This document shows positions 41,400 through 48,660 of a DNA stretch of 64,000 nt, one piece after another. This DNA is from a virus. The translations under genes were made by a program, and so were the position numbers. Location: the IMG/VR virus record IMGVR_UViG_3300033153_006243, positions 21,444-85,443 of that record; one strand, given 5' to 3'. Position 1 is the first letter of the stretch, and each line of letters starts with the position of its first letter. The notes under the pieces were generated by a model that saw nothing but the letters and a program-made list of their open reading frames with translations, had not been told where the DNA came from and searched no databases.

Positions 41400-41479
41400 C
41401 CTATTAGGTTTTTGATATAGTAATAACACGGTAGGTTCTAACCCCGTAGCCGGGAGCTCAATTCCTATAAGGTCTGCCA
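41400..41479 (+). tRNA. tRNA-like remnant
   Basis: A weak acceptor (5 of 7 pairs), an anticodon-like arm (ACGG … CCGT around GTTCTAAC) and a poor T arm (GGGAGCTCAATTCC) suggest a decayed tRNA. The anticodon cannot be fixed; TCT or CTA could be argued, so no suppressor claim is made. Confidence 0.25.
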
Positions 41480-41506
41480 ACTTAGGAGAACAAGGGAATG
41501 GAAAAG
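41464..41506 (+). repeat. 43-bp direct repeat, copy 1
   Basis: 39 of 43 bases match 41660-41702. The unit contains a tRNA 3'-end-like piece, a ribosome site (TTAGGAG) and the first codons MEK. It drives the small gene at 41498. Confidence 0.8.
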
Positions 41507-41653
41507 AAATGGGAAGAAGATTCTAGTGGGGTCGGGAAACTTGCAGCAAGAATAGCGGTAAGGAAATTAAAAATAATGCTAAAGGTTTTTCAAAAGGAGG
41601 CTAAAGAAAAAGAACAGGTGAGTAGTGCAATAGGCAAACATACCAACATATAA
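41498..41653 (+). CDS. Small basic hypothetical protein (51 aa)
   Basis: 51 codons, Lys-rich and helical (LAARIAVRKLKIMLKVF), with the same ribosome site and first codons as the downstream deacetylase gene because of the 43-bp repeat. The duplication gives it a good start region; its function is unknown. Confidence 0.45.
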   Translation: MEKKWEEDSSGVGKLAARIAVRKLKIMLKVFQKEAKEKEQVSSAIGKHTNI

Positions 41654-41659
41654 TCGATT

Positions 41660-41702
41660 CCTCTAGGGCCTGCCGACTTAGGAGAACAAGGGAATGGAAA
41701 AG
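41660..41702 (+). repeat. 43-bp direct repeat, copy 2
   Basis: Second copy of the repeat at 41464-41506, carrying the ribosome site and start of the polysaccharide deacetylase gene. Confidence 0.8.
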
Positions 41703-42599
41703 CCCCACGGGATTATGTTCCACCATTTCCACGGGGGAGAGCATCCGAAGCAGCAAGGATCCATTTCGGAATCCGAATTCAACGGCCTACTCGATTTCTA
41801 TTCCAGGGATCACGCCATCCTCAGCGCGGATGAATGGAAAAGACGGGCGTTCTGTCAAACGCTCAACGAGAATGATGTCTGCCTTACCTTCGACGATGGA
41901 CTCCGGTGCCAGTACGACCTCGCGCTCCCCATTCTAAAGGATAGAGGGCTTACGACGTTCTGGTTTGTCTATACCGGGGAGCCGTGGGTAGAAATATACC
42001 GTAGGTTTCGGCATGAATTCTTCGATTCCATTGATAACTTCTACGCCGAATTCTATCGGCAGGCGAAGCTACAAGGGCTTGGAAATCTGTTCGACCGGAT
42101 ACCCATGCCCCTTAACTACCTTTCGGAATATAAGTTCTATTCGGATTCCGATAGACGATTCCGCTGGGTTCGGGATAGGGTTCTAAGCAAAGAACAGTTC
42201 GGTAGGATCATGCGCTCCTTAATGAATAGTAAAGATACAGACCCCGTAAAGCTAGCGGAGGGCCTAATAATGGGCGCAGAAGAATTCCAGGAATTGGTGA
42301 ATAGTGGGAACGTCGTCGGGCTCCATTCCCATAATCACCCGACGAACATGGCAGAGTTAGGCGAGAGGGAGCAGCTCAAGGAATACTATTTCAATCAATC
42401 CCACATCCTCGGCGCGACGGGGATTCTAGCAGACTCTATGTCCCATCCAAGCAATAGTTATAGCGAGAAAACCCTACGGCTCCTAAAAGCAATCGAAATA
42501 TCGCTAGGCTTCCGGGCGAACATGGAGGATGGGTACGGTTCTCTCTTGGAGATGCCGAGAGAGGATCATGCGAACATAATGAGGAGGATGAGGGAATAA
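41694..42599 (+). CDS. Polysaccharide deacetylase-like protein (CE4 family)
   Basis: 301 residues with the NodB fold motifs: LTFDDG (residues 64-69, catalytic and metal Asp), HSHNHP near residue 208 (metal His pair) and a C-terminal MSHPSNSYS. CE4 enzymes remove acetyl groups from N-acetyl sugars. No signal peptide, so it likely acts on a cytoplasmic or lipid-linked sugar. An insertion of about 100 residues lies between the two motifs. The next gene is a formyltransferase; together they could swap an acetyl for a formyl group. Confidence 0.75.
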   Translation: MEKPHGIMFHHFHGGEHPKQQGSISESEFNGLLDFYSRDHAILSADEWKRRAFCQTLNENDVCLTFDDGLRCQYDLALPILKDRGLTTFWFVYTGEPWVEIYRRFRHEFFDSIDNFYAEFYRQAKLQGLGNLFDRIPMPLNYLSEYKFYSDSDRRFRWVRDRVLSKEQFGRIMRSLMNSKDTDPVKLAEGLIMGAEEFQELVNSGNVVGLHSHNHPTNMAELGEREQLKEYYFNQSHILGATGILADSMSHPSNSYSEKTLRLLKAIEISLGFRANMEDGYGSLLEMPREDHANIMRRMRE

Positions 42600-42607
42600 G
42601 GATTACG

Positions 42608-43393
42608 GTGTTCACCGGGAACCAGCCGAGACATATCGCCCTAATCGAGAGGCTTGCGGAGAACCATAGGATATTCGTAGTGCAGGAGGTTACTACCCTC
42701 TTCCCCGGCTACGTTGAGGATTTCTATTGCAAGTCAAAAGCAATGCAAGAATATTTCGGTTATGTCCGCAGAGCTGAGCGGGAAATTTTCGGCCTTCCCC
42801 GCCTCCTTCCCGCCGGGGTTCGGGGGATTGCGATAAAGGCGGGGGATTTGAGGCTGATAGACCCCGACTACATCGATAGCGCCCTAGAATCGGATTTTTA
42901 TATTGTCTTCGGGAGCAGCCTAATCAAGGGCTGGCTCCTTACGTTTCTCCAGGATCATTACGCAATTAACATTCACATGGGGATAGCGCCGCAGTATCGG
43001 GGGAGTTCCTGCAATTTCTGGGCGCTATACGACAGACACCCCGAACTGGTAGGTGCGACGATACAAACCCTAGCAAAAAAGGTAGACGAGGGGGAGATTC
43101 TTTTTCACGCACTACCCGCAGTTGAGGAGGTAAACCCGTTCGTCCTCGGAATGAAGAGCGTCATGGCGGCGCACATTGGGCTAACAAAAGCTATTAAAGG
43201 CGGGGAGATATTCAAAATGGAACCCGTTAGGCAGGACCTAAGTAAGACAATCCGGGTCACACGAAATAGGGACTTCACCGACAAAGTTGCCGAAGACTAT
43301 CTACTCCTTAGCCCCCGATTTACTAATGGCGATCACGAGAAGGTACACAATAGGGCAATAGGCGATTTCGTCCGGCCTTTTATTCTAAATTAG
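42608..43393 (+). CDS. Formyltransferase-like protein
   Basis: 261 residues. The formyl-transfer core is present: AINIHMGIAPQYRG (about residues 118-131) with the catalytic Asn and His, and KVDEGEILFH with the catalytic Asp. The family moves formyl from 10-formyl-tetrahydrofolate to an amine, in methionyl-tRNA or in amino sugars such as those in O-antigens. Beside a sugar deacetylase the latter is favoured. GTG at 42608 is the nearest standard start, but RITV just upstream looks native and an ATA at 42596 overlaps the previous stop, so the true start is uncertain. Confidence 0.75.
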   Translation: MFTGNQPRHIALIERLAENHRIFVVQEVTTLFPGYVEDFYCKSKAMQEYFGYVRRAEREIFGLPRLLPAGVRGIAIKAGDLRLIDPDYIDSALESDFYIVFGSSLIKGWLLTFLQDHYAINIHMGIAPQYRGSSCNFWALYDRHPELVGATIQTLAKKVDEGEILFHALPAVEEVNPFVLGMKSVMAAHIGLTKAIKGGEIFKMEPVRQDLSKTIRVTRNRDFTDKVAEDYLLLSPRFTNGDHEKVHNRAIGDFVRPFILN

Positions 43394-43395
43394 AT

Positions 43396-43470
43396 ATGGA
43401 CGTAGCGCAGTTTAGTCAGCGCACCTGCCTTGGAAGCAGGGGGTCGGAGGTTCGAATCCTCCCGTCCATA
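43396..43470 (+). tRNA. tRNA-Pro (TGG)
   Basis: Acceptor ATGGACG/CGTCCAT, D stem GCGC/GCGC, anticodon CCTGC-CTTGGAA-GCAGG, T arm GGAGG-TTCGAAT-CCTCC. It starts 2 nt after the formyltransferase stop and ends the plus-strand block. Open frames across it are not genes. Confidence 0.87.
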
Positions 43471-43507
43471 CGAAAGAGGCCCCTTTGGTTCTCCGAATAC
43501 TTTCCTT

Positions 43508-43816
43508 TCATCTCAACAGGTAGAACCCTACGATCATCAGCGCAACCCCAGCCCACTGTCTCATCCCGAACTCCGCAGCAACTCCAAGGTGAACGAGCAT
43601 CAAGTTATGGCCAAACAGCATTAAGGAATCGTAAAGCAGGCCATCTCTTACAAGGTTCTTCGAGAAGTAGCTGACGACGGTCCATAAGCTAATCATCCCG
43701 CAGAGGATCATAAAGGCGAACCACCTGCCCCCGTAGAGATTGTTCTGCCGCGAAAGCCAGGCGTAGAATCCGTAGTAGATAAGAACCGGCGGAACCCACC
43801 AGAGCTGACGAAGCAT
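43508..43816 (-). CDS. Four-helix small membrane protein
   Basis: 102 residues with about four transmembrane helices and few charges (WWVPPVLIYYGFYAWLS, GVALMIVGFYLLR), resembling one half of an EmrE/DMT-type transporter in size and topology. Function unknown. GTAGGAA lies before the ATG. It is the last gene of the minus-strand block, facing tRNA-Pro. Confidence 0.6.
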   Translation of the reverse strand: MLRQLWWVPPVLIYYGFYAWLSRQNNLYGGRWFAFMILCGMISLWTVVSYFSKNLVRDGLLYDSLMLFGHNLMLVHLGVAAEFGMRQWAGVALMIVGFYLLR

Positions 43817-43956
43817 TTCCTACTTCTCCCTTCTTCGCCTTGGCATATGTACCATGTAGTGCTTCTTTTACTTCCGCCGACGACGGAATCTACGTAGACT
43901 TCTAACTTCGGCTTTCATTTGCTTGCCTCATCCGCTCTAGGTTTCTTGGGCATGGG

Positions 43957-44037
43957 TTACTCCTTTCTGTGCCCGATAAGCAGATGCGCAATGAATAGTA
44001 GCCAAAGAAGCATAATAGCGATTTCATGTCTCAACAC
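43957..44037 (-). CDS. Tiny membrane peptide (26 aa)
   Basis: GTG start behind GGAGGAAGG. The product is one hydrophobic helix (IAIMLLWLLFIAHLLIG) with a basic tail. Short and easily missed. The 43817-43956 stretch holds only micro-frames that I do not call. Confidence 0.4.
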   Translation of the reverse strand: MLRHEIAIMLLWLLFIAHLLIGHRKE

Positions 44038-44050
44038 TTCCTTCCTCCTT

Positions 44051-44143
44051 TCAGGGTATCCAGCCCAGCCCTCTAGCTACAAACGCGGCTACCAGGGCTC
44101 CGGTGCAGATTGCTAGGAGTAGGTCATTCAGGAATTGGAGCAC
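44051..44143 (-). CDS. Tiny membrane peptide (30 aa)
   Basis: GTG start behind GGAGGG. The product is a single hydrophobic helix (LLLAICTGALVAAFVA) and ends 14 nt before the next tiny membrane gene. The tandem arrangement with good ribosome sites supports both. Confidence 0.45.
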   Translation of the reverse strand: MLQFLNDLLLAICTGALVAAFVARGLGWIP

Positions 44144-44201
44144 GAGATTTCCCTCCTTGCGCCCAGGGTGCGGTTAGCCAACGGTATCATTTCTCTTCCT
44201 T

Positions 44202-44672
44202 TCATAACGTCAGTAGCGCTTCCCTAAGCTCCATCTCTATCTTAACCATTTCCCTCCGTGAGATACCAAGCATATCCCTCATCGTTGTCCTAATCGTCTT
44301 CGTTCTTTTCGTCCCCCTTGTTCCCGCCCATTCATTCATCGTCTTAGCCGTATGGAGAACCTTTCGGGCGATAGGGGATAGGTCCACTTCCGCCAGCCAC
44401 TTTTGCTCCCATATCCCTTCCAGGATTTCGCAGTCCTCATCAGAGGTCCGGGGCAGCCTCATGCTCTTCTGCCTTAGCTTCTGCTTCAGGAGAAATACGA
44501 GAAACGTAGTGAACTTCGCCCCCCGGTTCTCGTCAAACTTCTGCCCGGCTAGGAGATAGATAAGCACTCCCTCCTGGATAAGGTCCTCCACCTCAAGCAG
44601 GGAGGGAAAGGCGGCGACCTCTACGGCCTCCTTGACTATCAGGCCCATTACTTCGTCAAGGGTCGGTATCAT
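44202..44672 (-). CDS. Sigma-70 region-2-like protein
   Basis: 156 residues. The N-terminal half has the region 2 pattern (EVEDLIQEGVLIYL, then FDENRGAKFTTFLVFLLKQKLR in parts), which binds core RNA polymerase and the -10 box. The C-terminal half could hold a region-4-like helix-turn-helix (RDMLGISRREMVKIEMEL). It may redirect host RNA polymerase to phage promoters. It overlaps the QueD-like gene by 4 nt. Confidence 0.7.
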   Translation of the reverse strand: MIPTLDEVMGLIVKEAVEVAAFPSLLEVEDLIQEGVLIYLLAGQKFDENRGAKFTTFLVFLLKQKLRQKSMRLPRTSDEDCEILEGIWEQKWLAEVDLSPIARKVLHTAKTMNEWAGTRGTKRTKTIRTTMRDMLGISRREMVKIEMELREALLTL

Positions 44673-45094
44673 CTCTGCTCCTCCTGCTTCCTAAGATCGG
44701 GATGAATTCCCCTACCGGAAGTTACGTTCTGCGGCGGTCTCGGTATGAATAGTGCCCAGGACTGCATATCGCTGGGGAGCGCATCGTCTACCTCGCATAC
44801 GGCAACCTGCTTTACGTCCACCCCTATTTTTCTAATCTTCGAATAGAGAAAGGACGCTATCGTTTCGGTGGTATACGGATCACGCATATTGGCAGCAAAT
44901 AGGGTTCCCGCAAGGGAACTAATTGCCGTTTTGATAACACTTCTATTCACTACCACTCCGCCCTCTAGCTTAGTAGTGGCGCAGGTAACATTAACCTTCC
45001 AGGTATGGGCATGGATATCGGTGGTATCGGGCGGGTGATAGTGCTTTGCCTCAAAGGTTTCGACTACGTTCAGGACGAATAGTCCTTCAATCAT
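44669..45094 (-). CDS. 6-pyruvoyl-tetrahydropterin synthase/QueD-like protein
   Basis: 141 residues with the T-fold pattern: FEAKH (residues 14-18) and HAH (28-30) supply the zinc histidines, and TTETIASFLYSKIR, VAVCEVDDAL follow. QueD makes the 7-deazaguanine precursor that some phages put into DNA. The Cys normally found a few residues before the HxH motif is absent (TTDIHAH), so its reaction may differ. No QueC, QueE or DpdA-type partner is seen in the window. Confidence 0.7.
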   Translation of the reverse strand: MIEGLFVLNVVETFEAKHYHPPDTTDIHAHTWKVNVTCATTKLEGGVVVNRSVIKTAISSLAGTLFAANMRDPYTTETIASFLYSKIRKIGVDVKQVAVCEVDDALPSDMQSWALFIPRPPQNVTSGRGIHPDLRKQEEQR

Positions 45095-45582
45095 CTTTTA
45101 GCTCCTTTCGGCCAAACAAAATCAATATATCTTAGAGGGAAATCAAAGTGCGGCGCGTTCCTCAAGCGGAGATTCCACGCTGCATCTTTTACGGTAGATA
45201 GATCGGCTACGGAAAGAATCCAATCCCTCCCGTTCGTCGTTGTATCAAATCCTTTCTTCTCAAGAATATCCTGTAGTAGCAAAAGGAAGAGTCCGAGATG
45301 GGCGATCTCCCCCCACCGCTGATCCGCGCAAAGAACCAACGACAAAGATTCAGCCTTCTTCACATTTAATCTATCTCCATAACCCATGATTTTCGGGGCC
45401 TTGTCGAAGGCTCCCGCCTTTGCTAACGCCTCCTTAATCTCGGCGATGCCGGAGGTAAGAACCCTAGCCCGTTCTTGTTGTTCAGGGCTCTTATAAATAA
45501 TGGAATCTGTTTTGCAAAGATCTATGAACCATTCCGCTTCTTTCAGTACCGCCTCAACCCCGTCTGAGTAGTTCTCACTCAT
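45091..45582 (-). CDS. Hypothetical protein, MSEN-family long form
   Basis: 163 residues. The N-terminus (MSENYSDGVEAVL … GIAEIKEAL) is clearly related to the neighbouring 93-residue protein, so the two arose by duplication. The C-terminal half is unique. Function unknown. It overlaps the QueD-like gene by 4 nt. Confidence 0.55.
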   Translation of the reverse strand: MSENYSDGVEAVLKEAEWFIDLCKTDSIIYKSPEQQERARVLTSGIAEIKEALAKAGAFDKAPKIMGYGDRLNVKKAESLSLVLCADQRWGEIAHLGLFLLLLQDILEKKGFDTTTNGRDWILSVADLSTVKDAAWNLRLRNAPHFDFPLRYIDFVWPKGAKR

Positions 45583-45586
45583 GTTC

Positions 45587-45868
45587 CTATTCCCTTTCTC
45601 TTATATGGGCATCCCATGCTATATCAATCAAAGAACCACACCGCCTACATTGGGCAAGCTCGCCTGGGTTATCCTTTAGAGCCTCTAGCTTATCCAACGC
45701 CGCCTTAATCTCGGCGATGCCGTCGCGAAGGTCGTCTGCCTTTTTACAGTTTTCTGCCTTCATCGGATTCCGCGTTGATAGACGCGGGATTTCTGATAGA
45801 TAAAAGTTCATTGTACTAGCCGCGTTTTCCAGCACCGCCTTAGCCCCATCACTAAAGTTCTCACTCAT
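45587..45868 (-). CDS. Hypothetical protein, MSEN-family short form with zinc knuckle
   Basis: 93 residues. The N-terminus matches the next gene (MSENFSDGAKAVL … GIAEIKAAL); the C-terminus has CRRCGSL, half a zinc site. It overlaps the upstream gene by 4 nt. Confidence 0.55.
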   Translation of the reverse strand: MSENFSDGAKAVLENAASTMNFYLSEIPRLSTRNPMKAENCKKADDLRDGIAEIKAALDKLEALKDNPGELAQCRRCGSLIDIAWDAHIRERE

Positions 45869-46083
45869 GATTCTAGCTCCTTCTCCCTAATCTTTGGCCT
45901 ACAGAATATCCGCCCCTCACATAGGGCGGCCTCGAATTTCCCTTTATCGATCCATTGCCGGATGGCCTGAATAGTTACTACCATGTTCGCCGCCCACCAT
46001 TGGGTCGTATGATATCCCCCGTCCGCCACCTGCGTTAGCGTAATCTCCCTTCCCGATTCCCTCAGCCTATCCTTGAGACTCAT
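45865..46083 (-). CDS. Excisionase/MerR-like DNA-binding protein
   Basis: 72 residues. AANMVVTIQAIRQWIDKGKF and the following EGRIFCRP fit the winged helix-turn-helix of excisionase and MerR-type proteins. It stands first in a run of coupled genes after a 120-bp gap (46084-46205) that contains TGTATAAT on the minus strand, so it could be a regulator. Confidence 0.5.
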   Translation of the reverse strand: MSLKDRLRESGREITLTQVADGGYHTTQWWAANMVVTIQAIRQWIDKGKFEAALCEGRIFCRPKIREKELES

Positions 46084-46205
46084 GATTCCTCCTTTTCGTC
46101 CTCTAATGGCCTAACTCCTTTTCATGGTAAATTATACATCCAAAGCCCTAAAGTCCCGCCATGGGGCGCATAGGCCCCTAGAATCGCCCCCTATGGCCAT
46201 CATGT

Positions 46206-47033
46206 CTACGTTCCCGATATAAGTCCATTGAAATACGCATCAACGTCCTCTGGCGTCGCTTTACGTGCCGAGTGGTGTGTTCGCCGTTTCATCTCTATAG
46301 TCCCGAACCCGGAACCGGCGGATATCTTCTCCCCGATCTCCTTTGTCGTCTCGACAAATGCGGCACGCAGAAGCTGAATCCTAGACATATCTACTTCCCC
46401 CATGACCCGTTCGACTTCGGCTTTGCTCCACTTAGCAGCGTACTTAAGCTTTACCGCCAGCTCGCGGGCCTCCTTGTAGAATGAGACAAGCTTATCCCCC
46501 ACGTTCTGCGGAAGCCCGTTCTCCACCCTGATCCCCCTAGCCTCCCTCAGAACCTTACGGATGCCGAGGACATCTGCGTTAGCAATAGCGCAGTGTAGCC
46601 GTTTTACAATATCTGCGGCTTCCTGCCAGACGAGATGCCCGGTTCTTAGGTCATTCGAGGCAATGGGGTAGATGCCGTACCACATCCTTGCCGAAGTATG
46701 CTTCGCGCCCTTGTTGTACGCGGTGATCCTCCCCTCACATTCCTTTAGAACATCGAGCATCTCCTGTCCCTTCCTGTACGGAAAGAAGAAACCGAAGGGG
46801 CCTTGGAACCCTGTCTTCGATAGTCTGCTGAGTATGGTCTTACGTAGCTTCCTTACCGCCTTATCTTCCTTCACGCTCGGACAGGACATCCTGATCTCCC
46901 AGCCCCCGGCCTCTGCCTCGCCGTCCGCCACGGGTTCCTGGAAGTCCCGCCGCTTGAGGGTACGGCATCCCTTCATGCTTATCTTGAAACCGACTATGTA
47001 CCCCGCCTCCAGGTACGTTTTCTCGTTAGTCAT
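46206..47033 (-). CDS. Hypothetical protein
   Basis: 275 residues. It has an alpha/beta N-terminal part and a long helical C-terminal half (about residues 150-250). No family is recognised. AGGAGG precedes the ATG. It is overlapped at its start by the next gene upstream (4 nt). Confidence 0.55.
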   Translation of the reverse strand: MTNEKTYLEAGYIVGFKISMKGCRTLKRRDFQEPVADGEAEAGGWEIRMSCPSVKEDKAVRKLRKTILSRLSKTGFQGPFGFFFPYRKGQEMLDVLKECEGRITAYNKGAKHTSARMWYGIYPIASNDLRTGHLVWQEAADIVKRLHCAIANADVLGIRKVLREARGIRVENGLPQNVGDKLVSFYKEARELAVKLKYAAKWSKAEVERVMGEVDMSRIQLLRAAFVETTKEIGEKISAGSGFGTIEMKRRTHHSARKATPEDVDAYFNGLISGT

Positions 47034-47254
47034 TTCTCCTCCTTCTTTGCTTTTGTTATACCAGGAAAAGACTGAATCTGTTTTATTATGTTAAGCAGGT
47101 GGGGATGCTCCCTGGTTCCAAGATCTAAATAGGAAGCCTCCGCTAAATCGTGAGCTTCCTTCGTCCAGTTCTTTTTCTGGCTGTGCCGCTTTCTTTCATC
47201 TTCGACATCTTTTCTCCACTTCCAACAGCGCGGCTTCAACGGCTTACGCTCCAT
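47030..47254 (-). CDS. Small basic hypothetical protein
   Basis: 74 residues, basic, starting MERKPLKPRCWKW, with AAGGAG 8 nt upstream (the in-frame ATG at 47281 lies inside the upstream gene and is less likely). Not recognised. Confidence 0.5.
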   Translation of the reverse strand: MERKPLKPRCWKWRKDVEDERKRHSQKKNWTKEAHDLAEASYLDLGTREHPHLLNIIKQIQSFPGITKAKKEEK

Positions 47255-47256
47255 CA

Positions 47257-47913
47257 CTAACTCCTTTCCTTTTCTGGCCACGGCAGGCCATAGTCTACCC
47301 GCCTAATCTTTGCCATCCTCCCGTCGGGATGGTGGAATACGACGCCCTCGAATCCCGGCCACTTGATCAAGAATTCTCTGATGGACTGGAATGTCCGCGG
47401 GCATAGGGGGAGCTGGTCATATCCGTGCCTCTCCATCGTCCAGTTCCTCCAGCCATGGTGATTCCCGTTTATCTTCGGCCCCATCAGCTCGTAGGTTCCG
47501 TCAGGGAAATACCCAAGTTCGACCATTCTCTTCGCGGCCTGGAAATGCTTCTCGTCCGCGGAATCACCGACGGGGATCCATCCCGGCCAGTGCCCGGTAT
47601 ACATATCCGGCCTTCCCTCACAAGCCTCCCATTCCGGCGGGGCGGGCTTGAAGTCTGCGGGATACCAGGGAGCCCCCCGCCTCCGCGCCCCCTTCGTTAC
47701 CTTCCTATCGTACCTACGGAAGAATCTGACATTATCCCGGACCATCACCGCGGTTCCGTCCCACTTGACTGTAGCAACACCTTCCCCCCTAGAAACCCAT
47801 TCGCATTTCGGATTTATCCGCGATGTCATGACGGAGCGCTTCGGCCCGGGGGTATAGTAGGAATCCGGGCGCTCCTCGAATATCCTGACGAACAATAGCG
47901 GTATCTTCTTCAT
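47257..47913 (-). CDS. RNA-ligase-like nucleotidyltransferase
   Basis: 218 residues with the ligase core: motif I KWDGT with the lysine to be adenylated (K50), FFRRYDRK, EGVVFHH (about residue 190) and AKIRR (about 203). It would seal RNA nicks using ATP, for example to repair tRNAs cut by host defence, fitting a phage with its own tRNAs. It resembles short, recently defined RNA ligase families in phages. No separate kinase/phosphatase gene was found nearby. Confidence 0.7.
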   Translation of the reverse strand: MKKIPLLFVRIFEERPDSYYTPGPKRSVMTSRINPKCEWVSRGEGVATVKWDGTAVMVRDNVRFFRRYDRKVTKGARRRGAPWYPADFKPAPPEWEACEGRPDMYTGHWPGWIPVGDSADEKHFQAAKRMVELGYFPDGTYELMGPKINGNHHGWRNWTMERHGYDQLPLCPRTFQSIREFLIKWPGFEGVVFHHPDGRMAKIRRVDYGLPWPEKERS

Positions 47914-48160
47914 TTCTCCTCCTTCTTTCCGGCAGCCAGTTCTTACACCAGCGCTGTCCTTGTACTATCTTATCCTTTGCACATCTAGCATGAAAGCGGC
48001 AGGTCCGGCAGGTCTCCTCCCGTTCCCTCTTTCGTAATTCCTTAAGCTTATTCAAAGCATCTCGAAATCCGCTTGCTCTTTCAACTCCAGTCGCCCATTC
48101 AAAATATTCTCTCCGCTCTTGAAGATATTTGCTTAGTTCCTCAATCAAGTCCTCTCTCAT
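47789..48160 (-). CDS. Small Cys-rich hypothetical protein
   Basis: 123 residues. A helical N-terminus is followed by a four-Cys cluster (CRTCRFHARC … RWC). The last 41 codons overlap the start of the RNA-ligase-like gene in another frame, an unusually long overlap of 125 nt. The Cys cluster supports the first 80 residues; the tail may be passive read-through of the neighbour. Confidence 0.5.
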   Translation of the reverse strand: MREDLIEELSKYLQERREYFEWATGVERASGFRDALNKLKELRKREREETCRTCRFHARCAKDKIVQGQRWCKNWLPERRRRNEEDTAIVRQDIRGAPGFLLYPRAEALRHDIADKSEMRMGF

Positions 48161-48243
48161 TTCACCTTCCTCCGAAATGCTATCTTCCGCCTAATACCAA
48201 CGAACTATCCTATCCCCCCTCCGCTCCTCGTGCATTAACTTTT

Positions 48244-48660
48244 TCATTCTATCTCCTCCACGGTTCCGTTGGGAAAGATGATCTTAACCGGAACCCCGGA
48301 CTTCCTAGCGTACGTCACGGTCGCCCACGTTCCGGAACGCCGGGTCTCCCCATCCCTCTTTGGAATTGCGATAAGTACGTCAATCTCCTTTACCATCTCC
48401 CTATTCCTTTTAAGATACGGCCTTTCGGGGCGGATAAATCCCGACTTGCAGAATGCCCTATAGGTTAGTACGTCAGGGGGATGGATAATTATATCCCTAA
48501 CTCCCAGGGTCTCGGCGGTCTCATGGGCCTCCGCATCTACACCTACGCAGTCGCCGTGGTGTAGCTGCTCCGGTGGCCCCATCTCCTCAAGCATCCTCTC
48601 AAGGGATACAAGCTGCTTCAACGTCATCCCCTCCCGCGTTCCCGTAATTCCTACCTTCAT
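48244..48660 (-). CDS. SLOG/DprA-like nucleotide-binding protein
   Basis: 138 residues from MKVGITGTREGMT. LHHGDCVGVDAEAHETA, PYLKRNREMV and SGTWATVTYARKSGVPV match the Rossmann-type SLOG fold (DprA/LOG, DUF2493-like), which binds nucleotides or nucleic acid. Start chosen for the ATGA overlap with the upstream gene. Open sequence upstream is in the neighbour's end. The gap after it (48161-48243) holds only an 18-codon frame. Confidence 0.7.
   Translation of the reverse strand: MKVGITGTREGMTLKQLVSLERMLEEMGPPEQLHHGDCVGVDAEAHETAETLGVRDIIIHPPDVLTYRAFCKSGFIRPERPYLKRNREMVKEIDVLIAIPKRDGETRRSGTWATVTYARKSGVPVKIIFPNGTVEEIE

Noticed and set aside
41400-41479. Amber suppressor tRNA (CTA)
   Set aside because: The loop could be read as CTA, but the anticodon stem needs a mismatch and wobble pairs and the acceptor has only five of seven pairs.
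43396-43674. Plus-strand protein across tRNA-Pro
   Set aside because: It begins in the tRNA and continues opposite a clear minus-strand membrane protein gene.
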